A stretch of 64,000 nt of DNA, taken from the NCBI GenBank assembly GCA_023078555.1, contig CM041201.1:3603713-3667712 (forward strand), given 5' to 3'. Each line of letters starts with the position of its first letter. The stretch's first letter is position 1. Below the pieces are notes generated by a model. The model was given only the letters and a program-made list of their open reading frames with translations, searched no databases and was not told the DNA's origin. Positions 37,660-46,799 of this stretch are shown one piece after another. The DNA comes from Ulva prolifera (lineage: Eukaryota > Chlorophyta > Ulvophyceae > Ulvales > Ulvaceae). The position numbers and the translations under genes are program-made.

Positions 37660-38931
37660 TCATCGCATGCGCTTGGTTGTAATCCGCCCCATCGGATTGG
37701 CCAGCATGGCTTTCCTCTTCTTTGCATCAGTCGGTACATTGCGGATGTCATGTGTAGACTTCTTCAGTTGACATGGGCGGTTGCCTATATACTTGCCGTT
37801 CATTTGCTTCAATGCCTTGATGCCCTCTGTATGATCTGTGAAGCTGACGAAACCATAGCCTTTCGCTTTATTCTTCTTGTAATCCTTGACTATCCGGCAT
37901 TTTGCATAGCTTGGAAATTGATTGAACGACTTGGCCAGTATATCTTCATTCACCTGCTCAAGGCCTGCTTCGATCAAACGTCAGTGTCTACAATGACCAT
38001 CCTTCTCTACCCATATCAGCATGTGTAGCTTCGGCCCCGGCATGGTGCCTGCTGCGCTGGGTGAATGTACATAAAAAATGAGACCGCATAACAGAAGGGC
38101 ACACCTCAGGCCCCAAGTTGCCCACAAATATCCTGAAATCATTTGCCGGCCACACATCCATCTTGTCATCTATCCACGTCTCACCCCCTGCAGCGCGGAG
38201 GACACCCTCCTTTGGCTTTTTCTTTCTTTTGCTTTCCTTTTTCTCTGAGAGAATCTCTTCGCGTAGCATCTCTGGATCTAGCAGCATGGGAGCATACGGC
38301 TGCTGTTTTGTCGTGCTGGGCACATTTGGATATGTATACTGTTGGGAGTTCATGCTTGGCGGAGCATGCTGGGGTGGTGCAATTGCCGCAATGGGCTGCG
38401 GTGCCGCCGGTTGTGCGGGTGCAGACATGACCGCATGCTCAGGCCTTGCATTCAGCGGTGGTGGAGGTCCAGCTGGACGTGCCACGGGTGGTGGGGGCAG
38501 TGCTGCTGGCGGTGCCAGGAGATGTGGAGGTGCAATGCCACCTGAAGGAGGTCGGCCAGGAGGTGGGGCAAGGGGCGGGGGCATGGAAGGTGGAGCCATG
38601 GCCGAGGGAGAGGCATGTACCTGCTGTGGTGGTGGGAGATACCTGGGAGGAGATGCCAGTGGAGGCCCAGGCAGAGTTGGTGGAGGAACAAAATTGCGGT
38701 TTGAACCTGGACTGGCTTGGGCTGGGGTCTCCCCCTGCATGATCAGGTCACAAATCTTGGTGCAGATAGTTAGTATGACATATAACGGCTATATTGCAGT
38801 GAATCTGGGGTGCCGTTTGTTCTCCGCTGAAGCGCAAACCACAGAGACACAGGCCACGGAGATGTAGGGACAAGCCACCGAGTGCGCACCAATTCAGACA
38901 TGAACTTCGCATACTCCGAGTCAATATCCAT
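37660..38931 (-). CDS. RBM42: RBM42-type RNA-binding protein
   Basis: RRM protein found in human U4/U6.U5 tri-snRNP preparations. Exons 38931-38890, 38734-38105 and 37953-37660, all phase 0, give 321 residues. The first exon encodes MDIDSEYAKFMSEL, which suits the short acidic N-terminus of the family. Exon 2 is a Pro/Ala-rich low-complexity region (residues 15-150) followed by a basic KKESKRKKKPKEG stretch and the start of the RRM (WPANDFRIFVGNLGPE). Exon 3 completes the RRM (NEDILAKSFNQFPSYAKCRI; KGYGFVSF as RNP1; MNGKYIGNRPCQLKKS) and ends with a basic tail. The split of the RRM directly after GNLGPE and the continuation VNEDILA match human GDLGNEVNDDILA. Head-to-head with ZMAT2. Confidence 0.93.
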
Positions 38932-39888
38932 GGTTAACTTGTCGGAGATTGTCACCAACTGTGTCAGCAGATTCACTGCAAGCAGCACATACCGTGCATC
39001 TCAAACAGCAACCATGCGAAACGGCGGTTCACTGCAGGTGCAGGGGGCCCTTTGAAAACAGAATCTCAGACTGACCGTGCATGTCTCCGTCTTTGCATCG
39101 TCTGCGCAGCTGCGTTGCCGTGGATCTTCCAACGAGTGAGATCTGAAAGAGACTAGAGCACGCCGTGGCTTTGGTGGTGCTGTGCTGTCCAACGTCTAGC
39201 TACGCCATCACTGACGCATGCCCGACGCGACGCTCCGGGCGCGCACGATAGGAACTTTGCGATGAAGGTCCATCACCGCACTCGTCACTGAATTCCTCAT
39301 GAAGGCAGCAATAACACTGTGGAATGCATTCGCTCTTGGGAACAACAGTAGGCGTTGTATTTTGCGGAAGTGATCGCGGCCTACACTGGGTACAGCACAC
39401 GTACATGCTTGATTTGTATTCAGCTGTATAGGTGCTGATCATTGTATCCATGGTGCGCTCCGACTCTAAGCGATACCTTGTGCCCACCGCTCCGCAATTC
39501 CGGATGTGGAGGGGGACTTGGCCTGTAGGACGAGGTTCATAAATAGCAAGTTCAAATTTCGTGCTAGTCGCTGTGTCGTCTTTGAGCTGATTATGACATG
39601 GTGGAGGACAGCTTGAGCCAGTGCTCCAGATGCTGGTGATCCCACACTCTTGGACCGTGCAAGCCACAGGAGCGAGTACAGGCGTCAGGCCTTATCCGCG
39701 GCAGTTCATTCGATTGCAGGCACTCGCAGATTCAAGATTGTGCACTTCCTGTCATGGGCATGTGGCTGTTTGGCCGCTTGTGCAAAACCTTTCGTATGTA
39801 TTGGAACACTTCAGGACGCGCTGCACCACTTGCAATCGCGTTCAAAAAGACGCACTAGGATATAAAAAGCGCCATAGGTGTATGTCAG
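38932..39888. promoter_or_regulatory. Divergent intergenic region, RBM42 / ZMAT2
   Basis: 957 bases between two diverging start codons. It contains an open Cys-rich frame on the minus strand (39200-39667), listed separately. Promoter function is inferred from position only. Confidence 0.4.
39200..39667 (-). CDS. Uncharacterised Cys-rich open frame
   Basis: An uninterrupted frame of 155 codons beginning MACTVQECGITSIWSTGSSC. It has two Cys clusters (SMYVCCTQCRPRS and IPQCYCCLHEEFSDECGDG). No domain recognised and no membrane segment. It lies between the divergent RBM42 and ZMAT2 genes, and could be a small intronless gene, an exon, or chance. Composition is not skewed, which slightly favours coding. 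Confidence 0.3.
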   Translation of the reverse strand: MACTVQECGITSIWSTGSSCPPPCHNQLKDDTATSTKFELAIYEPRPTGQVPLHIRNCGAVGTRYRLESERTMDTMISTYTAEYKSSMYVCCTQCRPRSLPQNTTPTVVPKSECIPQCYCCLHEEFSDECGDGPSSQSSYRARPERRVGHASVMA

Positions 39889-40702
39889 ATGGGACAGCGT
39901 GATGTTGTGCGTATCAAACACCCAAACTTGCAGGGAGATGAAGCGGGGCCCTCCAGGAAGGCTGCCGTCGCTGGTGTTGATAACACTGCTCGACGTCAAT
40001 TTGATCTTGAGCAATTCCGAGAACAAGCAGCGAAAAGGGAACTAGAGGAGTCTGAACTCGATGGCCTCACTCCATACGAAGTCAAACAGCTGAAGCGCAG
40101 ACGTACGATTCTGCATCTATACTCAGGTGCACTGGAAAAACTGCAGAAATTGCGAAATCAAGGCTCATAATTTTGCAGGTAGAGATCCACTACATCAGGG
40201 GATCATTGTGAAGCGAGACTTTCTGCAAGGCAGAGATTATAAGCTAGATCTTGCAGCCCGGCTGAATAAAACCCAGGTCATCTCTAACAACACACCGCTG
40301 AACCAGCAAGCTGGGTACTATTGCGCAGTTTGTGATTGCATTCTTCGTGACTCGCAATCGTATCTCGATCATATCAATGGCAAATATCATAATCGAGCAT
40401 TAGGAATGACCATGAATGTGGAAAAGAAGGGCTTAGACAGCGTCCAGGCCCGCTTAGCTATGCACAGGGAGACCAAAGAAAAGCAAAAGCGGGAAGACTA
40501 TGTACCAGATGGGTTTGAGAAGCGGGTGAAGGATGCGGAGGAGCGGGAGCGAATAGAAAAGGAGGAGCGAAAGGCCAAGAAGAAGGCAAAAAGGAAAGAG
40601 CAGCAAGATCAGGTGTTGGCAATCACAGATGGCACAGAGCATGACGATGCAGAGGCAGAGATGCAGGCCATGCTGGGCTTCACTGGATTTGGGGGAAAGT
40701 AG
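39889..40702 (+). CDS. ZMAT2: ZMAT2 / Snu23, matrin-type zinc finger spliceosomal protein
   Basis: Component of the pre-B/B spliceosome. Exons 39889-40126 and 40179-40702 (52-nt intron, phase 1) give 253 residues; human ZMAT2 has 199. The N-terminal exon has GVDNTARRQFDLEQFREQAA, the counterpart of LDFRRKWDKDEYEK, and an extra basic stretch (GLTPYEVKQLKRRRTILHLY) not in the human protein. Exon 2 has VKRDFLQGRDYKLDLAARL, the U1-type C2H2 finger (YYCAVCDCILRDSQSYLDHI then NGKYHNRALGM), a charged coil (RERIEKEERKAKKKAKRKEQ) and the conserved C-terminus MLGFTGFGGK. Start at 39889 is the first suitable ATG; a short out-of-frame ATG lies just before it. Confidence 0.94.
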
Positions 40703-42078
40703 ACATATTCTGCGTGGGGCTAAATCTCGTCTGCGTGGTGCTAATGATACAGGGTCCAGCCACCCTGCCTGCAGCTATTGCTGCACTTACAAACTATGTA
40801 AATGGCTCCATCAGTAGGACATCATCATTTCATCAACATGGCGTACTGATTTGTGTGCCTTTCTGCATGACACAGCGCGGCGGCACTCTCTTCCACAACT
40901 CCCCAATGCTCGCGCTTGACAAAAGCATCCTGGGTTGTCCTCCATTTCGATGTGCATTGATCGGTAATGCTTTGGTCTCAAGGCAAATTACAAATTAATC
41001 TACAATATCAAGGTACACATTTACTGGGAGTATCTGGGGCCAGAAGGCATGACTGAGCACGTTGTGCAAAGACTCGTTTTGTCAGTGATGATTCGTATGT
41101 CATTAGATGCAGGTATCTGAAACAGTGTGATGACCCAATCAGCGGTGCTGGCATGCCCCCACACAAGCACCTGAAATTCAACTAGCCTCACAACGCGTGT
41201 CTCATGGTCTCTTCGCATCTTGCATCGCTTTCCTGAGTCACTAGCTGATATCCATACCATTTCATAACGTGGTCCTGTTTGTCTGGTGGTTGCAACGTGG
41301 ACAAGCTCCGGAAAGCAGAATGCGCCTGGACACAAAATGACCTGGAAGTCTCAAGAGCATCGCTACCGATGGCGAGCACACCTACTCCCACGACCGCCGC
41401 AAGAGCTATCTTCTGTACACAGGAATTCTGAGCAGGGGAACACAGCACCCAGACAGCGCCTGCTTTTGATGCAATAAGCCCACCTTACCGCAGCCAGTCC
41501 TTCATTCGAGCAATCAGGAGGGTAAAACTGAGACACGGTCTCACCACGACTGCAGCCGATGACTAGACATCAACTTCAGCCGGTAGGTGGGCGCATGGCT
41601 GTAATACATAGATCAGTACTGGGTACTATCTCAGTGAAGGGGCACCGCTTCTCCTGATGCAACATGGCCATGCAGTCGATCGCTCGGCTTGCTCAGCATA
41701 CACTGAAGCATGGCTGAGGCTTGGGACGTCTGTCCAGCCGGTGCTTGGCACAGGAGCAATGACGTGGACAGACTGGCATCGGTGAGGGAAGATTTGTTCC
41801 TGGTCAACTTGCCAGCACATCAGCCAGGCACCCTGAGAGTAGCGGACACATTGTTGTCCGACCAAGGCAAGCATGCGCAGGTTCGCCAGATCCATCACAG
41901 CAGTGACACCATGCGAGCTTGCATGCTGACAAAGCCGTCTCGATCATGTCCACACGGCCCACATGATGGATGAGACAACAGGTGGCATCGGTGCAGGTTG
42001 CCAGCACTGCGTAGCAGGCAGGCGTGCGGGCGAGCGGTCGCACTGCTGCATTCAGCGACCCTTGAGTGCCATCACGAG
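40703..42078. other. Intergenic region, ZMAT2 / NECAP
   Basis: About 1.4 kb between convergent genes. A TGTAA motif, a green-algal-type poly(A) signal, lies at about 40796, some 90 bases after the ZMAT2 stop. On the minus strand 41188-41448 is open with a hydrophobic stretch (ALAAVVGVGVLAIG), but I have no family match. Nothing else recognised. Confidence 0.4.
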
Positions 42079-43131
42079 TCAATCTGCCCCACAGAAGTCC
42101 CCAAAATCAGCATCATTGCTGCTGCCTCCCTCTGGGCCCCCTGATACCTCCGGGACCAGCTGCAGAGGTACATCAGGAAAGGGGCTGAAGTCAGAGTCGT
42201 GCTTGGTCATAGACGCCCCAAGTGCAGCCCCGGAGGCTGCGTCCCCACGTATTTGTTTCGAGCCTGGACACGCTTGAGGCCTCCTGGCTGGAGGAGGCGG
42301 GAGCAGGTGGCCTCCTGAGGGCCCCACAGCCACCTGCAATACTGGCTTGTCGACAGCTTGATTCAGCTTCGCCATCAACCCGCGCTTTTCACTCTGATTT
42401 GGCAGGTTCACCCGGATGCTGCCCTTGAGGGACAGGTCACGATGTTGTGGGCCAGGCACTGGCTTATCAGCTGTGCCAGCTGGTGATACGTCTGTCTTCG
42501 GGCTGTCCTCTGATTGTTCCTCGGCTGCAGCTGAAGTGAGACCCTGTGATTTTGCTGTTTTCATGCGCTGCATGTATCTGCCATGCTCTGACAGGGTCAG
42601 CTTGAATTGCCCCGCTATATCCCTCTCTGCAAAGCCGATCCCCAGAAAATGGTGCACCCCGGTCTCAGGATTTTCCACTCGCAGAGCGAAGTAGCGTGAG
42701 CTGTCCATAGCAGCATCAATCACCTGCATTGTGCTTCGTGGCCTGACTGAAGCTGCTGAGGCAGAAAATTCTCAGTAAAGATGGACATAATACACAGCAA
42801 AACCACTATGCTTCAGCCAGGATACTTTTACGCAACCTTCAGCTTGTCTGCTGTGGAATGGTACCGAGGCCATGGGACGATCTGGTTTCCAGAAGGACTC
42901 CGCAAACGTCTCATCGTTCTCTGTCAGAAGGCGAATAATGAACACATCGCCTTTGGTGCAACAAAACATGGAGCAGGTGAAGTCTGGCTTCGCCACGTTC
43001 CACACTTCCGCTTTATGTCCTAGAGTGTCGCATGGCGGAATGCGGGCATGAACATACACGACAGGAGCGCGGAAGCTGGGCAACTCTACGTCATTAACTT
43101 CAACGATCGGAGGCGACTTTTCGGACTTCAT
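42079..43131 (-). CDS. NECAP: NECAP-type endocytic adaptor (PHear domain)
   Basis: Accessory protein of clathrin-coated vesicles that binds AP-2 and other adaptors. Exons 43131-42837 and 42746-42079 (90-nt intron, phase 1) give 320 residues. The PHear domain occupies about residues 20-160: HARIPPCDTLGHKAEVWNV (usual form VYRIPPR...YRASDWK), FIIRLLTENDETFAESF, DSSRYFALRVENPETGVHHF, GIGFAERDIAGQFKLTLSEH. The Pro/Ser-rich C-terminal region follows, with GSIRVNLPNQSEKRG (equivalent of the IKLNI motif) and a terminal acidic-aromatic motif, DADFGDFCGAD, a likely adaptor-ear or AP-2 binding signal in place of the animal WVQF. Length is near the family norm (human NECAP1 275). Confidence 0.92.
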
Positions 43132-43675
43132 CGCAGCAGTATATTATGGGAATGTGTTCACGAGAGCAACTGACGTGTCAAGGCAGTCGAGCCATCGATG
43201 CGCACGCCTGGTATGCAGGCTATCGGCTGTCGTAGCCATCCCGATGATCAGAGTTTCGGTCCGTCGCCATAGCGCACCAATACGACCGCAGATGCCGGTC
43301 GCAGTGGGAAGAGGAGAGGGCGTGTGTGCATGCTGACAGATTGCGTTCTTGCTCTATGCGAGCGTATGCATTGGGAAAAGTGATGCTGTATCTGCACACT
43401 TCAGCGTTGCGTTCAGTCTTCGAAATTGGTAAACAAATCACATCGCCCGAGACGTTGCATGGCAGGATAGCAAGAGGCGAAAGAAAGAAAGCACAGCACT
43501 GGTCTGGATCAACAAGCGTGTCGAGATATCGAGCACAGCACATGACAGGACCTCCTGCAGCTCGTTGCCCGTCTGGTCTGAGCAGTGAGGCGCCCCTCTA
43601 CGCCCGCCTGGTGCCATGGTCTACATTTCCCACCATTCACCTCTGGAGCGGGTCTGGGACATTGCATGACGTGGA

Positions 43676-43694
43676 GGGGGGGGGGGGGGGGGGG
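43676..43694 (+). repeat. Poly(G) tract, 19 G
   Basis: Uninterrupted run of 19 G upstream of NECAP. Confidence 0.9.
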
Positions 43695-43933
43695 TTGATC
43701 GTTGTACGCGGCCACGTGGGCGCGTGTCAAAGTATTATTCCGTGATTTTCTCAATCTGTCATGGGGCCAGACAGTCTGCTAGCTCATCGAGCATTTACCG
43801 TTTCATTGCTCTGATACCGAGGCCGATGCGCAGCCACGCCACCTCCGGCTGCGTCGCCGTTGGGCGCAGCGCGCAGTACGACGTCGGCGCGGGGGTCGGC
43901 TTGCTCGTACCCGATGCCCCTTCGGGAACTTCT

Positions 43934-43960
43934 GCACACACACACACACACACACACACA
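43934..43960 (+). repeat. (CA)n microsatellite
   Basis: About 13 CA units. On the minus strand it is (TG)n directly followed by CAG, so it would serve as the pyrimidine/purine-alternating tract of a splice acceptor for an exon-like frame below it (SRRGIGYEQADPRADVVLR). Confidence 0.9.
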
Positions 43961-44300
43961 GACAGCAGTTCGGCATCGCATCAGCATCCACCCCCCGGCA
44001 GCGCTCAGTGACGGCGGGTGCGGGATGCGCCAGAATCTGCTGCAGGCCCCACCTGGCACACAAGTGTCATGCATGTGAGTATCGACTCCGTATGCCGAAT
44101 GCGGTGGCACCCTGACCATCTTGGCGTGCGTGCGGTCCCTGCAGTGCTGCCTGCCTCTCCGATTTCGTCCTGGGCATTCACTCTGACCAGCGCACACGAA
44201 TGCACATGCTATTGTTCCTGCGAAGCTACCCGCCTCCCTGCCGTTGTCTCAGTGACACATGCACACACAGCAGCGCGGGAGAGGCAGAGGGGGAGCGCAC

Positions 44301-44441
44301 GGTGCCCTCGCCGGCGGTGAGCATGCGGAAGGCGGCCTCATTGAACGTGGCACCCGTGGGCAGGCCTGCTGCGTTGTGCAGGCGTGCGAAGTAGGGTTTG
44401 CCGGCGACGTGTGGGTCCCACTTGCGGAAGACGCGCACTCC
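44301..44441 (-). CDS. Exon-like open segment of an unidentified gene
   Basis: A 47-codon segment bounded by CTGCAG and GTGCGC, phase 0 at both ends, reading GVRVFRKWDPHVAGKPYF and then HNAAGLPTGATFNEAAFRML. It looks strongly protein-coding, and the borders fit the splice sites used elsewhere in the window, but I do not recognise the family. Possible companion exons on the same strand are at 43815-43935 (GIGYEQADPRADVVLR) and in 45090-45900, but intron phases do not all fit. Confidence 0.4.
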
Positions 44442-44519
44442 CTGCAGCGCGTCCGCAAGCTCCGATCGGCACCATCGTTGATGGACCGCGTGCACTAGAG
44501 CACTGGCCTTACCCGTTCA

Positions 44520-44870
44520 GCTGCAGCGCCGCCGCGCACATGCCGTGCATACAGACGTGCCAACCCTCATATGTACGCCTTTCACATTGAGTCGATCCTC
44601 AAGGCAAAGGAGGTTGCCATGCCCGCTGAGACACAACCATCCGCAAAGGTCGGGAGCCCCACTGCTGCATGCGACCGACGGCTCACGAGGAAGATCCTCT
44701 CCAGCGGAACAGCGCCTGCTGCCCAGTACGCAGCCACTCTTGCCTGAAGTCTGGCTCGGACATGACCTGGCCTGCTGCAGCGCCTCAATCACCCTTCCGC
44801 TGTTCTCCATTGACTGCAATTTGCGGCTAACGTTGGAGGCAAGCTGGCCCAGTAGGTGAGCATTTACAGC
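44520..44870 (+). pseudogene. RPL17 (uL22) last-exon pseudogene copy
   Basis: Aligns with exon 3 and the 3' untranslated region of the intact RPL17 gene at 61009-61366. Shared blocks include GAGGTTGCC.TGCCCGCTGAGA, CTCTCCAGCGGAACAGCG, and downstream of the coding part CTCCATTGACTGCAAT.TGCGG and GGTGAGCAT. In the copy the stop position TAA reads TAC, several Arg/Lys codons are altered, and the start of the exon has lost bases, so it cannot make L17. It begins close to the exon boundary and has no upstream exons, so it is either a 5'-truncated retrocopy or a partial segmental duplication. Confidence 0.85.
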
Positions 44871-45089
44871 ATTCAGCTCTGTGACTCGGCCCAGCCCTCA
44901 GCGCTAGTGGCGGCTGCAGAGTCCTTGTCGGCGTGTCGTGCTCGCGGGAGCCGCCGGGGACTGTGCTTGCGGTTGTGCAGGATCGGGAATGTATGTATGT
45001 TTTTACAAAGGACAGAGGCCGGGCACGAAGTCGGTTCTTGGAATCCACTCGCAAACCCACTCACTCATTCATGGTACTAGGACAGGCAC

Positions 45090-45900
45090 GAGCTCGCACT
45101 ACAGCCGTACCAGTCATACCTTCCCCAGATTGAATCCCCGCACGGAGCACACAAGCATTCCCATTGCACAACGCCACACTCGACCGGTCCAAGGCATTCA
45201 TCACAAACACACCATCGTCCACCACACCACACCGAGACGCCACACCGAGACGCCGCCTCTGCCATCCGATTCAAATGTGCCATAGCAGGCCGCGCCAACC
45301 TTCCATGCGTCTTATGAGACAACAGCACAAAATCATGTGCATCAGGGTCGTACGCACGATATGCATTGTGTTTCTGCACATCCTGCACCGCCGCAGCAGA
45401 CCCAACCTGCCGAGCCGCCGCGTTGCAGCAGGTACCAGCACGACCGACACATCCCCTATGCACGAGGGGTCATCCGGCGGCACAAACATGATGTCCCCCA
45501 CCTTCTCCCCGGTCATCGTCGTGAGCACCTCCTCCAGCCCCTCCTCCTGCGCAGCCGTGGCCTGCACCCCAGGCCCTGCCGCACCCTGGCCACCTTGCAC
45601 CCCCGCCACCCCCGCCGCCGCAGCATGCGTGGCGGCCGGCGTGGGTTCCTCCACATGGGCGATTGGCTCGGCACCAGCATCGGCGGCTGGAGCAGCCTCC
45701 GGCACTGCGGCCGCGCACGCGGCCGGGGGCGGCGGCGGAGCCGCAGGCAACGGCCTGGCGGGCGGCGTTGCCGAAGGGCCCGCAACTTGGGAGGCATGCA
45801 GTGGCGGAACAGGCGGGGGCGGGCCCGGCGGGCAAGTAATAACCCACCGTGGGATATCCGCACATCGTGCGTGGACGATTCCCGCTGTGCGCGGGATGTG
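45090..45900 (-). pseudogene. Unidentified coding remnant
   Basis: Minus-strand protein-like segments in more than one frame: Ala/Pro-rich linker, then VGDIMFVPPDDPSCIGDVSV, HDFVLLSHKTHGRLARPAM, and NALDRSSVALCNGNACVLRA. The pieces are in order but do not join by plausible introns, so I read it as broken. A 13-bp direct repeat lies inside it (45228-45253). I do not recognise the family, and it may or may not belong with the exon-like segment at 44301-44441. Confidence 0.35.
45228..45253 (+). repeat. Tandem 13-bp duplication
   Basis: CACACCGAGACGC occurs twice in direct succession inside the unidentified coding remnant. Confidence 0.9.
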
Positions 45901-45940
45901 TGTGGATGTCACGCATGCATGGGAACCAATCTGGCGCCAT

Positions 45941-45968
45941 TGTAAAGTAAAGTAAATCTGAATTTACT
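45941..45968. repeat. AAAGT tandem plus hairpin repeat, copy B
   Basis: Same sequence as 5443-5474, minus one AAAGT unit, including the AGTAAAT-CTGA-ATTTACT hairpin. Confidence 0.6.
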
Positions 45969-46262
45969 TGTATTGTATTCCGACGGTACTGTGGCGCCAA
46001 GTCCAGGTCCAAGCAACATAAGAAATGTATGCGGCGGTAGCGGTATTGGTATGGGACGTCGCATGTTTAAGGAGGGGTTGGGGGGGGGGGGTTGTCATCC
46101 AGAGGAGTTTGGGGGGCTAAAGCCCTGTGCGGTACATTGGCGACCGAGGTGGGGCCAGGATGCAGAGGCCCCGGACGCCGTCAGGCACCGATGTGCTGCA
46201 TGCGACGCCTCAGTGCGGCCATACAGCATGGCCGGGGGCGCCGCACAGGGCCGCTGGAGTCC

Positions 46263-46312
46263 ATGCGTGTGTGGACGTTTGTGGGTATGCATGTGTGGAC
46301 GTTTGTGGCTGT
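46263..46312 (+). repeat. Two tandem copies of a 24-bp unit
   Basis: GTGTGGACGTTTGTGG is repeated at a 24-base spacing, each time within a GCAT/GCGT context. Non-coding as far as I can see. Confidence 0.8.
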
Positions 46313-46799
46313 GCGTATGTGAGGGGCGTTTGGAGGTGCTTGCAAGTCTGTTGGCCGGGCGCGCTAGCTCTACAGTGGCTTACGTGGCTTGAGATTGTTC
46401 TACTATGGGGGCGTGCTGATGCGGACACGCTGCTCTGCGATGCCTGCAGGGTCTCTCCGACTTCGTCGTTGTGCAAGAAGACAGTAGGATTGATGTGCGG
46501 AACAGAAGCAGTTGTTTGTATGTACTTGGCTCATGTTCCATTCGTCGAGATCGATGATTCAAATCAAAACATGCATCTACCCGCACCCCGCGAGTTCGCT
46601 CACCACGCGGTATTTCGGCTTCAGAATTCTGCGACCTGCGCCCGTGCTCATGTGAATCGGCTGAGCTTCCGGGGGACAGTGTTCCACAGGTAATGGCAGC
46701 GCTGAAGCGCGGATGTATATGCAGGCTTCGCATTGCTTGAAATCACATTTGAATTGGCGGTATCGCTGTTGCCGATGGCGTGTTTACAGGGCTGACCTC

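Larger units (their letters stand above)
43132..46799. other. Degraded or unresolved region between NECAP and the DUF6687-like gene
   Basis: 3.7 kb with simple repeats (poly(G) 43676-43694, (CA)n 43934-43960), an RPL17 pseudogene (44520-44870), exon-like minus-strand pieces at 43815-43935, 44301-44441 and 45090-45900, and a second copy of the AAAGT/hairpin repeat. I cannot build a complete gene here. Confidence 0.5.

Noticed and set aside
45164-45955. 263-codon plus-strand frame rich in Ala and Gly
   Set aside because: Antisense of an Ala/Pro-rich minus-strand stretch in the degraded region; low complexity only.
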